Below are positions 19,123-27,920 of a stretch of 52,124 bases of DNA, piece by piece. The notes under the pieces were generated by a model. That model was given only the letters and a program-made list of their open reading frames with translations. It had not been told where the DNA came from and made no database searches. The translations under genes were made by a program, and so were the position numbers. The stretch covers positions 1 through 52,124 of the forward strand of contig NZ_JAUSTW010000018.1 of NCBI RefSeq assembly GCF_030813055.1, in the 5' to 3' direction. This DNA is from Neobacillus ginsengisoli. Lineage in GTDB: Bacteria > Bacillota > Bacilli > Bacillales_B > DSM-18226. The stretch's first letter is position 1; each line of letters begins with the position of its first letter.

Positions 19123-19460
19123 ATTACTAATTAAGTAATATATTAAGTAAATGAATTAAACGTCGTATATCTTGAATTACATAATAAAGTTTCCAACCTC
19201 GTAGTGATAACATATAAATCAAGGTAATTTCGTTGAAATAAATTGATAGTTGCTTTAAGGGAATGTATTGTACATTCCCTTTGGGTTTATTCGTTATACT
19301 TAATGAAATTTTGATTTTATTAGGGTTATATTATATTGAATTCCTTGTGAAATATTTTTTTGTATTTAATGCTATTTTACACTAATGGAAAATATGTAGA
19401 ATCTTGTAAAAAACTATGTTATTATGCAACGGTAGAGGTTTAAAGAGGGGGCAGCTTTTT
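19123..19460. other. AT-rich intergenic stretch, no gene seen
   Basis: Very AT-rich. No convincing open frame or RNA structure. Several TATAAT-like sequences occur near 19330-19420 but none has a clear -35 box, so I assign no promoter. Confidence 0.5.
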
Positions 19461-19754
19461 TTGAAAGAGTCGGAATTAGTTGAGACTTGGGTAAAAAGAA
19501 TTCAATTATCAAAAAACAAAGAGTATGATATTAAAAGAGTGTTACAAGAAATAGATGTTCTTGTTGACTCCATTTCAAAAGAACCAATTACTATTGAAGT
19601 AAAGAAAAGATTATTAGAAAAGCTTTATCAAGAATTAGCTTTACCACCGAGATTGATTGATGGTAGATTACTTTTAAATGAGCAATTTGATAATAAGTAT
19701 TATCTAGATTTAATCAAGAATGCTCTAGAAATATTAAACCGTACTTCAAAGTAA
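19461..19754 (+). CDS. small unknown protein A of a three-gene island operon
   Basis: A 97-aa charged helical protein of unknown function. It is a distant paralogue of the next gene: both have a VKxI...EID helix (VLQEIDVLVDSI here), a central LLEKLYQEL helix and the same end DNKYYLDLIKNALEILN. The start is a TTG with AGAGGGGG nine bases upstream. It is followed by its paralogue after 25 bp. Confidence 0.65.
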   Translation: MKESELVETWVKRIQLSKNKEYDIKRVLQEIDVLVDSISKEPITIEVKKRLLEKLYQELALPPRLIDGRLLLNEQFDNKYYLDLIKNALEILNRTSK

Positions 19755-19779
19755 TTCTATGGTTTAGGGGTGAATAATC

Positions 19780-20070
19780 TTGACTAAAGAGGAATTAGCT
19801 AAGCACTACGTTGAAAACATCAAGAGTTCTAGCTCAAAAGTACAACTAGTGAAATCTATAATAAATGAAATAGATAACTTAACTTATATAAAAACCAAAA
19901 AAACCATAAGTGCTAGTGATAAGATATGGATACTGGAATATATACATGAACAGTTAAGTTCAAATTTAATACAATATGGACTAAATTATATTGAAAAATC
20001 CGCTGATAATAAATATTATTTAATCCTAATTACTAATGCACTTGAAATGCTCAACGGGGGTAGGAAATGA
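19780..20070 (+). CDS. small unknown protein B, paralogue of protein A
   Basis: A 96-aa helical protein with the same layout as protein A: IINEIDNLTYI, ILEYIHEQLSSNLI and the end DNKYYLILITNALEMLN. Identity is low apart from that end. The start is TTG with AGGGGTGA six bases upstream. The stop overlaps the start of the next gene (ATGA). Duplicate small genes feeding a membrane protein suggest a complex with two related subunits, which is inference. Confidence 0.65.
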   Translation: MTKEELAKHYVENIKSSSSKVQLVKSIINEIDNLTYIKTKKTISASDKIWILEYIHEQLSSNLIQYGLNYIEKSADNKYYLILITNALEMLNGGRK

Positions 20071-20570
20071 GTGGTAATGAATTAATTACAGTGATTGTTG
20101 CAACAATTAGTGCAGTAATTTCAATTATATCAATAGTTGTTTCTGCAAGTGCGAATAATAAATCGAATAAGTTAAGTGGTGAATATAATAGCTTAGTCGA
20201 GAGAAATAATCAGTTTGTATCTGGACAAACTGAATTACAATTAAATCAAACGATAGAAGAAACCAAGCGGAACGTAATGAATATTACTATTAAAATCTCA
20301 GAATTACCTCTGAATGCAGCTGAGCAGGTGAAAAATACCTTGATGAGTTTAATGAAATCTGCGATGGAAAGTAACGTAAACGCATATGAAAGTGCATGTG
20401 GATTGTACCTAGACGATAAAATAGATAAAGATCGTTTTAAAAAACTATACTTTAGTGAAATTAAGAGAATTGTTGAGGACAAGGCTCATAATGGGTTTTT
20501 TCAACCCGAATCCACTTCTAAATACCAAGCGATTTGGAAAGTTTATAGAGAGTGGAATATATTAGAGTAG
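20067..20570 (+). CDS. membrane-anchored protein C of the three-gene operon
   Basis: A 167-aa protein with one N-terminal membrane helix (LITVIVATISAVISIISIVV, about 5-24), then a long polar coiled region (SNKLSGEYNSLVERNNQF, ELQLNQTIEETKRNV) and a helical C-terminal domain. I do not recognise the family. A membrane anchor with a cytoplasmic helical domain, coupled by a 4-base overlap to two small paralogues, is a layout seen in phage-exclusion and abortive systems; that link is inference. The ATG has GGGGGTAGGAA upstream. Confidence 0.65.
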   Translation: MSGNELITVIVATISAVISIISIVVSASANNKSNKLSGEYNSLVERNNQFVSGQTELQLNQTIEETKRNVMNITIKISELPLNAAEQVKNTLMSLMKSAMESNVNAYESACGLYLDDKIDKDRFKKLYFSEIKRIVEDKAHNGFFQPESTSKYQAIWKVYREWNILE

Positions 20571-20585
20571 TCGTTTGAAAAAACA

Positions 20586-20684
20586 GTTTTTTCTTATTTA
20601 CGAGATGAACTAGAAACAAATGTCCCAAGTGAAGAAAATGCGATTGAATTGTTAAAAGAAGTGTTACAAGAACAAGTGAAATAG
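20586..20684 (+). pseudogene. relic 3' end of a second hsdS gene
   Basis: One frame reads YLRDELETNVPSEENAIELLKEVLQEQVK and stop (cited here in part: RDELETN, LLKEVLQEQ). It matches the end of the intact HsdS at 29401, which reads RGELGTN..LLKEVLQEQLN. The terminator behind it (20694-20722) and a GACACGACTCAAAT motif near 20867 also match sequence behind the intact hsdS. Everything upstream of this tail is gone and replaced by the three-gene operon. Confidence 0.8.
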
Positions 20685-20693
20685 TTTTAAGAA

Positions 20694-20722
20694 GGGCATC
20701 CAAATTAGTTGGATGTCTTTTT
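20694..20722 (+). terminator. terminator behind the hsdS relic
   Basis: GGCATCCAA pairs with TTGGATGTC, followed by TTTTT. It is a homologue of the terminator at 29411-29441. Confidence 0.85.
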
Positions 20723-21010
20723 CTGGATTGTATGCTCTTCATGGTTCAAGGTTTGCTTAGTATTGAGTCTGAGGACAAATGAAAGTCTTCTATAGAGTAG
20801 GAATGATAGTTATGTTGTTGTAATACAGAAACCACTCTCATTCACACACACATTCTGTAAATTTCCGACACGACTCAAATTTTTCCTGTCTTTTATTGTC
20901 GAAATCATCCCTAAAGCCTATTTGACTGGTATATTTGAATTATAAAAATTCGTCTAATTAAACATTATGGCTAAGTATATAGAATAAAAAAGAGGGGAAA
21001 GGATATAATA

Positions 21011-21397
21011 ATGGTTTTTAAAAGTCAAGCTGACATGCCAGCACAATGCCCGCCAGCGGAAGCGGAAGAAAATGATGTTGAACCTGTTTATAGATTTATC
21101 GAAAATGATATTGTTCAAGAAATTGATTTTCTTAATCATAAAGAGAGAAATAAACCGTACCCACCACATAAAACATGTGAAGCACTTGCTCTTTCGTTTT
21201 TTACGACACTAGAAGCTGCAAAAATTGCAGGCAAAAGAATTAAAGGTTTAAGAAATAAAAAATTTATGGTGGGTCAAATAACATCTGAATGCGGCGCACA
21301 TCATACTATAAACAATCACCTAAATTTATGGCTGTATAAAGATGTAGATATGCTAAAAATTTTTCTAGGAGGGGAGGATAGAGGTGAAAACAATTAA
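21011..21397 (+). CDS. unknown 128-aa protein, first gene of a two-gene operon
   Basis: I do not recognise the family. The N-terminus is acidic (PPAEAEENDVEPVYRF), followed by HKERNKPYPPHKTCEALALS and a helix AKIAGKRIKGLRNKK; residues 85-120 contain GQITSECGAHHTINNHLNLWLY with Cys and two adjacent His that could bind metal. AGAGGGGAAAGG precedes the ATG. It overlaps the next gene by 14 bases, so the two products are made together. Confidence 0.65.
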   Translation: MVFKSQADMPAQCPPAEAEENDVEPVYRFIENDIVQEIDFLNHKERNKPYPPHKTCEALALSFFTTLEAAKIAGKRIKGLRNKKFMVGQITSECGAHHTINNHLNLWLYKDVDMLKIFLGGEDRGENN

Positions 21398-22592
21398 ATA
21401 TTCCGACTTAGAACAGTCGGAGATTATTCATACTTTTGAGTATTATGATTTCCCTCTATTTTTCATTTCAAAATCTCCTTATGGTGAGTTGTTTCTGAAT
21501 TATTATATAGAGGAAATTGAAGAGAATGTGGATAAATGGCTCTTTAGCAAAATCACTAATAAAGAACGCAAAGATTTAATTGAACAAAGGTTATCCGTAT
21601 CAAATTTACTAAATCGCCTATTAAAGAAGCAACGTCTTTATCATCTATACGTTGATTCAAATTTAAACCAACCCAATGAAGAAGTGAATATTGAATTAGT
21701 TAATTCAAGTAATTTTGACCCAGAGAGTTTCCCAGAAGAAGATTTCTTTGTGGAATTTGATTATGTTACAAAAAGAAACTTAGTTAGAATAGAACATGAC
21801 CTCATTGATAGTTCTAGGTTTAAAATTGTATTAAAAGACCCTAATAACAGTCATGATATAGGATTAGATTTATTTATTGAAGTCTTGAGCAATCTTAAAA
21901 AATCAATTAACGATATTGCGAATGATATTGGAAGCAAGCTAATTGGAGAAAAATCAAGTTATCCAATTAACTTAAGAGTCGACTCTTTCCAGCCTTCATC
22001 TTTTGGTGTGTGGTTACGAACTGAGCCTTTAGAGGCTGACTTGTTTGAAGTCCCAGAAAAATCCTTGAATAACCTTTTTGAATTGATTGATGACATAGAA
22101 CATAAAAATCCATCTGAAATCGAAGAACAAATTGAAATTGATGAAGAATATTCATTGGAAACAATTAAGAGTGTTAAAAAATTGCTTAAAGATATAAAAG
22201 AAAATGAGTTTTCAATCAAATTAGAAGCAACAACGAAATCAGACAAACTTCATAAACAGGTTAAATTTGATAAAGACTCATACAATAAGCTCGACATTTT
22301 AACTAATATCCTTCGTAAAAAGAATGAAAAATACACAGAGAAAATTGAATTAGAAGGTTTATTGACATCTGTTAATACTATTAATAATAATTTTAGAATT
22401 TCAACGGGCAATGGTGAAATTGGTGGCAGAATGTCAAAGGACTTATTTAAAAGGTTGAAAAACGATCAAAACATTAAATTTAGAGTTCCAAGTCTAATTA
22501 AAGCTACAATTGAAAAAGAAATTATTAATGACTATGTAGAAGATGAACATTCCCAAAAGTTTATTTTGGTACATTTTGAACAGCCTGAGTAA
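21384..22592 (+). CDS. unknown 402-aa protein, possibly DUF6575 family
   Basis: A soluble acidic protein. Residues 14-50 (IIHTFEYYDFPLFFISKSP, then ELFLNYYIEE) resemble what I recall of DUF6575 proteins of defence-rich regions; this is tentative. The middle (SYPINLRVDSFQPSSFGVWL) is a beta-rich piece, then two helical segments follow, ending in a small C-terminal domain with INNNFRISTGNGEIGGRMS. GGAGGGGAGG precedes the start within the upstream gene. With that gene it forms a candidate two-gene module between the hsdS relic and the restriction system. Confidence 0.6.
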   Translation: MKTIKYSDLEQSEIIHTFEYYDFPLFFISKSPYGELFLNYYIEEIEENVDKWLFSKITNKERKDLIEQRLSVSNLLNRLLKKQRLYHLYVDSNLNQPNEEVNIELVNSSNFDPESFPEEDFFVEFDYVTKRNLVRIEHDLIDSSRFKIVLKDPNNSHDIGLDLFIEVLSNLKKSINDIANDIGSKLIGEKSSYPINLRVDSFQPSSFGVWLRTEPLEADLFEVPEKSLNNLFELIDDIEHKNPSEIEEQIEIDEEYSLETIKSVKKLLKDIKENEFSIKLEATTKSDKLHKQVKFDKDSYNKLDILTNILRKKNEKYTEKIELEGLLTSVNTINNNFRISTGNGEIGGRMSKDLFKRLKNDQNIKFRVPSLIKATIEKEIINDYVEDEHSQKFILVHFEQPE

Positions 22593-22635
22593 TCATGGTA
22601 AGTATTATTGAGTTAATTCATGATTGACCAACAAG

Positions 22636-22666
22636 ACCACTAGTGCGTGATGCATGGTGGTTTTTA
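22636..22666 (+). terminator. terminator of the two-gene operon
   Basis: ACCAC pairs with GTGGT, with a dyad in the loop, followed by TTTTT. Confidence 0.6.
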
Positions 22667-22669
22667 TTA

Positions 22670-23157
22670 TCCTCTTGAGTTAATTACCCACGAATCGCTG
22701 CAATCTAAAACAGTGAAATAAGGTGATTGTTTGAATAGAGATTATTGCTTTTAACGATCGAGATAGCTTGTAATAAACAACCATAATTGCAATTCATAAC
22801 CTTCCAAAAGTAATATAAAACCTTGATAAATCAACATTCTCAAACAGTCTATGATGGGTGGCGAATTCACCATTGATTAATCCGAATGCCATTGCTATTT
22901 CCTTTAAACAGTGAAGAATGTCTTACTTAAATTCTATAGAGTGAGCATCATTCCTAGATATGATTAAATGCTTTTTTTGTGGAGTAAGTTAGATGACGAC
23001 AATTAATGAAATATCGATTTTATTCATTACCAAAATAACTTCCAATTGATTTAAAATTATGATGACTAAAAGGACTGCTAACTTCCGCATTTACACCAAT
23101 TATTGTATATTTGTAGTACAATGGATACATACAATTCTAAGGGAAACGGTGATAACA
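22670..23157. other. intergenic stretch before hsdR, no gene seen
   Basis: About 490 AT-rich bases without a convincing frame. The last 60 bases have several TTGTA and TACAAT sequences close together that probably hold the hsdR promoter, but the spacing is ambiguous. Confidence 0.5.
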
Positions 23158-26100
23158 ATGAATAGCAACTTTTCATTTTTCCAAGGGAAATGGGATGTAC
23201 TTGCTAACTTGGGAGAAACAGCTGAGAGAAATGTATATCACGACCCACATACTACCTTAATGAAACTTCGCTTGTTTGCGGAGACATTAACGAAATTTGT
23301 CCTTGCTGCGGAGAACATTAAAGAAGCATACGGTACGACACAGATTGATCGTATTAATACATTACGTCAAGAAGGCTTACTAGAGCCTGAGTTAATTGAT
23401 ATCTTTGAAACCCTCCGTCGAAAAGGGAATTTGGCAATGCACGAAGCTGGTTATGGGAAACCCGAAGAAGCAAAGGCTTTGTTACAATTAGCCTTCCGTT
23501 TATCGATTTGGTTTATGGAAGTATATGGAGACTGGGATTTCCAAGCGCCAGAATATCTAGACCCTAAGGAAGAAGTAGAAACAAATACAAACAAGCTTCA
23601 ACAAGAATATGAGGAAAAGATCAAGAAGTTCGAGAAAGAATTAGAAAAGGTTCGCCAGAAAGCGGAAACTGAAAAAGCTGATGCCAAAAAAGAACGTAAA
23701 CGGAAGTCAAAAACTTTTATGCGCCGCCAGCGACTTACAGAAGCTGAAACACGGACTATTATTGACGGAAAACTACGTGCAGCTGGCTGGGAAGTAGATA
23801 CTACTGTGTTGAATCATCAAAAGAATGGTACGCTACCAGAAAAAAATCGAAACATGGCTATTGCTGAGTGGAAGGTTGAGGGTGGAAGAGTTGACTATGC
23901 TTTATTTATTGGTTTAAAGCTGGTTGGTTTTATTGAAGCAAAAGCCAAGAAAAAAACAATTCCTGGTGCTTTAGAAAGCCAAACTAAGGTATATGCGAAA
24001 AATGCTATACTGGTTGATAAGGAAGTCATTACACCAACGAGTAGTGAATACAAAGTACCATTCTTATACGCAACAAATGGTCGACCTTATTTAAGACAAC
24101 TTCAGGAAGAGTCAGGAATTTGGTTTTGGGATTCACGTAAACCTTTAGAACATGCCCGTCCCTTAGAGGGGTGGCACTCTCCTGCTGACTTAGAGCTTCT
24201 GCTTGGTCAAGATGGTCAAGATGCTAATAAGCGTCTAGAAGAAGAGGATATTACCAAGTTTGGTTTACGACATTATCAACAAAGTGCCGTCCTAGCTGCT
24301 GAGGCAGGTTTAATTGAAGGTAATCGTAGAATGCTGATTGCTATGGCAACAGGTACTGGTAAAACTCGTACTGCGATTGCTCTAATGTATCGTTTAATTA
24401 AATCGAAAAAATGCCGTAGGATATTATTTTTAGTGGATCGTAACTCACTTGGAATTCAAACAGAAGATGCCCTAAAAGATACGAAAATTGAAGGCTACTC
24501 ATTTTCCGATATTTATGATGTAAAATCGCTAGAGGATATGACTTCCGATGTGGAAACGAAAGTTCACATTGCTACTGTTCAAGGGATGGTAAGAAGACTC
24601 TTCTATAGCGACAGTGAAAAGCTCCCTAGTGTCGGACAATACGATTTTATCATCGTGGATGAAGCTCACCGAGGTTATACAAGTGACCGTGAAATGTCAG
24701 AAGAAGAGCTAGAGTTCCGTGATCAAAATGACTATGTTAGCCAATACAGACGTGTACTTGACTACTTTGATGCAGCTAGTTTAGGACTTACAGCAACACC
24801 TGCTCTACATACAACAGAAATTTTTGGAATGCCAATTTTTAAATATTCCTATAGTGAAGCAGTGTTAGATGGTTATTTAGTAGACCATGAGCCACCATAT
24901 CTATTTAAGACAGAACTTTCTCAAGCTGGTATTGTGTTTGAAAAGGATGAGGAAGTAGAAGTATATGATGTCGATAAAGGTGAAATCCAGTTAGAAAAAA
25001 TGGAAGACACTGTTCGCTTTGAAGTGGAACAATTCAATAAGAAAGTAATAACAGAGCCTTTTAACCGAGCGGTACTGAATAAATTAGCAGATTATATTGA
25101 CCCTACAAGTAAAGAGAAGACTCTCATTTTTGCTGCAACGGATCAACATGCCGACCTTGTCGTCCGTATCTTAAAAGAAGCGTTCACTGAGCGAGGCGAT
25201 GAAGTTGAAGATGATGCCATTGTTAAAATTACAGGTTATATTTACAAACCTTTAGAAGCAATTAAACGCTTGAAGAATGAAAGGTTACCAAATGTAGTTG
25301 TTACAGTTGATCTACTAACAACAGGGATTGATGTTCCTACGATTACAAATTTGGTATTTTTGCGAAGAATTCAATCTCGTATCTTGTATGATCAGATGCT
25401 TGGACGTGCGACTCGTCTGTGTCCTGAGATTGGAAAGACGCATTTCAATATTTACGATGCCGTAGGTATTTATGATAGACTACAAAGTTACACAGAGATG
25501 AAACCTGTTGTAAAAAAACAAAATTATAGCATCGGTGATTTATATGAATCCCTTACAAACGCATCTTCAGAAGAGGAATCCGCTTTCTATCGTGAACAGT
25601 TAGTTGCCAAGATTCAACGTAAAAAACAGAGGTTGAATGATGAAGGTAAGAGGAGATTTGAAGAGTTATCCAATGGCAAAGATGTGGATGAGTGGGTTAA
25701 AGAAATTCAATCCTATACGCCTCTAGTAGCAAAGCAAAATAATATGTTATTTGAATACATGGAGACATATCGGGTTACGGGAGAAAGAAGATTTATTTCC
25801 AACAAAGAAGATAAAGTGGATGAGGTCATCCGTGGTTATGGTGAAGGAAACAAACGTCCAGAAGATTATCTAGATGGATTTGTAAACTTTATCAAAGAAA
25901 ATATTAATGAAATTCCTGCTCTTCATATCGTATGTACAAGACCGAAAGATCTAACGAGAAAAGATCTACGTGAACTAATTACGATTCTTGAAACGAAGGG
26001 GTTTAAGCAGTCACATTTGCAAACAGCTTGGAAACAGACAAAGAACGAAGACATTGCTGCAGATATCATTAGCTTTATTCGTCAAGCAGCTTTGGGTGAA

Positions 26101-26364
26101 GCACTTGTTGATCACGAAACACGGATAAAGCAAGCTATGCAAAAAGTCTATTCCTTGCATGACTGGACTCCGAGGCAGAAAAAGTGGCTAGAGAGAATTG
26201 AAAAACAGCTTCTTCAAGTGCCAGTACTTGCTCCAACACCGCAGGAAGCATTTACTGAAGAGCCGTTCCGCAGTCAAGGTGGGTATAAATTATTACATCG
26301 TGAGTTCGGTGATTTAATTGATACCGTGGTAAGAACAATAAATGAGAACCTATATGTTAGTTAA
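23158..26364 (+). CDS. hsdR: type I restriction enzyme, R subunit HsdR
   Basis: A 1068-aa protein. Residues 10-125 resemble DUF4145; 140-185 is a charged coiled coil; then the nuclease domain with Asp in GGRVDYALF (about 245) and GFIEAKAK (Glu about 258, Lys 260); then a superfamily 2 translocase with MATGTGKTRTA (about 396), IIVDEAHRG (about 499), LTATP (about 544) and a motif VI-like QMLGRATRLC. The C-terminal part matches the EcoEI-type HsdR C-domain. It cuts DNA after ATP-driven translocation when HsdS meets unmethylated sites. I chose the ATG at 23158; an upstream ATG at 23059 has no ribosome site. A terminator separates it from hsdM. Confidence 0.93.
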   Translation: MNSNFSFFQGKWDVLANLGETAERNVYHDPHTTLMKLRLFAETLTKFVLAAENIKEAYGTTQIDRINTLRQEGLLEPELIDIFETLRRKGNLAMHEAGYGKPEEAKALLQLAFRLSIWFMEVYGDWDFQAPEYLDPKEEVETNTNKLQQEYEEKIKKFEKELEKVRQKAETEKADAKKERKRKSKTFMRRQRLTEAETRTIIDGKLRAAGWEVDTTVLNHQKNGTLPEKNRNMAIAEWKVEGGRVDYALFIGLKLVGFIEAKAKKKTIPGALESQTKVYAKNAILVDKEVITPTSSEYKVPFLYATNGRPYLRQLQEESGIWFWDSRKPLEHARPLEGWHSPADLELLLGQDGQDANKRLEEEDITKFGLRHYQQSAVLAAEAGLIEGNRRMLIAMATGTGKTRTAIALMYRLIKSKKCRRILFLVDRNSLGIQTEDALKDTKIEGYSFSDIYDVKSLEDMTSDVETKVHIATVQGMVRRLFYSDSEKLPSVGQYDFIIVDEAHRGYTSDREMSEEELEFRDQNDYVSQYRRVLDYFDAASLGLTATPALHTTEIFGMPIFKYSYSEAVLDGYLVDHEPPYLFKTELSQAGIVFEKDEEVEVYDVDKGEIQLEKMEDTVRFEVEQFNKKVITEPFNRAVLNKLADYIDPTSKEKTLIFAATDQHADLVVRILKEAFTERGDEVEDDAIVKITGYIYKPLEAIKRLKNERLPNVVVTVDLLTTGIDVPTITNLVFLRRIQSRILYDQMLGRATRLCPEIGKTHFNIYDAVGIYDRLQSYTEMKPVVKKQNYSIGDLYESLTNASSEEESAFYREQLVAKIQRKKQRLNDEGKRRFEELSNGKDVDEWVKEIQSYTPLVAKQNNMLFEYMETYRVTGERRFISNKEDKVDEVIRGYGEGNKRPEDYLDGFVNFIKENINEIPALHIVCTRPKDLTRKDLRELITILETKGFKQSHLQTAWKQTKNEDIAADIISFIRQAALGEALVDHETRIKQAMQKVYSLHDWTPRQKKWLERIEKQLLQVPVLAPTPQEAFTEEPFRSQGGYKLLHREFGDLIDTVVRTINENLYVS

Positions 26365-26369
26365 CTTTG

Positions 26370-26393
26370 TGCCTCTTTATAGAGGCATTTTTT
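26370..26393 (+). terminator. terminator between hsdR and hsdM
   Basis: TGCCTCT and AGAGGCA pair around TTAT, followed by six T. A TATAAT at 26398 follows at once but lacks a clear -35 box; it may start the hsdM-hsdS transcript. Confidence 0.85.
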
Positions 26394-26489
26394 AAGGTAT
26401 AATAGATAGGTTGCCTTAATTAATTGAGATTTGTTCGAAAAATAAACCATTAATTTAAATAAGATTGAAAAGATTGCAGGAGGAAGAAA

Positions 26490-27920
26490 ATGAACAATCA
26501 AGAAATCGTACAAAAACTATGGAATCTATGTAATGTGTTGCGTGACGACGGAATTACCTATCAACAATATGTAACGGAATTAACATACCTATTGTTTTTA
26601 AAAATGATGAAAGAACAAGAGACAGAAGGGGTAATTCCAGAAGGATACCGTTGGGATGATTTATTACAGCTTGAAGGATTGGAGTTAAAAACTTTTTATC
26701 AGCGACTATTACTAGACTTAGGTAGTAGTGAAAACGAACGTTTACGTCTTATATATAGTGATGCTTCTACAAGTATTGCTGAACCAAAAAACTTAGAGAA
26801 GATTATTAAATCAATCGATGCACTGGATTGGTACAATGCAAAAGAAGAAGGTTTAGGAAATCTTTATGAAGGTCTGTTAGAGAAGAATGCTAGTGAAAAG
26901 AAATCTGGAGCGGGGCAGTATTTTACACCTCGTGTACTAATTGATGTAATGGTACAGCTTGTTGATCCTAAGGTAGGGGAACGGTGCAATGACCCTGCAG
27001 CAGGAACATTTGGGTTTATGATAGCTGCAGACCAATACTTAAAAAAGAAAACAGATGACTATTTTGATTTAGACCCAGAAGAAGCCGAATTCCAAAAGAA
27101 GGAAGCCTTCACGGGGATGGAGCTTGTAAAAGATACACATCGCCTTGCTTTAATGAACGCTTTGCTTCATAACATGGAAGGTCGATTAGAACAAGGTGAC
27201 TCGTTATCAAGCAACGGAAAATGGATGAAAAATTTCGATGTGATCTTAACAAATCCACCTTTCGGTACAAAAAAAGGTGGGGAACGAATTTCTCGTGACG
27301 ACTTAACCTTTGAAACATCAAACAAGCAGTTGAACTTCTTGCAGTTAATCTATAATTCATTAAAGGATGATGGAAATGCTCGTGCCGCAGTCGTGTTACC
27401 TGACAATGTGCTGTTTGAAAGCGGTATTGGTGCGCAAATCAGACGTGATTTAATGAATAAGTGTAACCTTCACACCATCCTTCGACTACCAACAGGGATT
27501 TTCTATGCACAAGGTGTAAAAACTAATGTCTTATTCTTTACTAAAGATAAAACAGATCAAGGGAATACAAAAAAGGTTTGGGTTTATGACCTTCGCACAA
27601 ACATGTCCTCATTTGGAAAACGTAATCAGTTAACGATGGCTCATTTTGAGGACTTTATGAGAGCGTATGTAGCAGACGACCGCTCAAAGGTGGAAGACGA
27701 GCGATGGAATAAGTTTACACGAGAAGAAATTGCGAAAAAAGATGATAGTTTAGATGTTGGATTGATTGCAGATGAATCATTATCATCATATGAAAACTTA
27801 CCTGACCCAATTGAATCAGCAGAAGAAACGGTTGATAAACTTCAACAAGCAATGGATTTATTAAGGGAAGTTGTTGAGGAATTACGTGCTGTTGAAGGGG
27901 ATGAGGTGGTAACACGATGA
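26490..27920 (+). CDS. hsdM: type I DNA methyltransferase, M subunit HsdM
   Basis: A 476-aa N6-adenine methyltransferase. The N-terminal helical domain is followed by the SAM site DPAAGTFGFM (about 168-177) and the catalytic NPPFG (about 254-258). The complex M2S methylates hemimethylated sites and joins HsdR to form the nuclease. GCAGGAGGAAG precedes the ATG. It overlaps hsdS by four bases. Confidence 0.95.
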   Translation: MNNQEIVQKLWNLCNVLRDDGITYQQYVTELTYLLFLKMMKEQETEGVIPEGYRWDDLLQLEGLELKTFYQRLLLDLGSSENERLRLIYSDASTSIAEPKNLEKIIKSIDALDWYNAKEEGLGNLYEGLLEKNASEKKSGAGQYFTPRVLIDVMVQLVDPKVGERCNDPAAGTFGFMIAADQYLKKKTDDYFDLDPEEAEFQKKEAFTGMELVKDTHRLALMNALLHNMEGRLEQGDSLSSNGKWMKNFDVILTNPPFGTKKGGERISRDDLTFETSNKQLNFLQLIYNSLKDDGNARAAVVLPDNVLFESGIGAQIRRDLMNKCNLHTILRLPTGIFYAQGVKTNVLFFTKDKTDQGNTKKVWVYDLRTNMSSFGKRNQLTMAHFEDFMRAYVADDRSKVEDERWNKFTREEIAKKDDSLDVGLIADESLSSYENLPDPIESAEETVDKLQQAMDLLREVVEELRAVEGDEVVTR

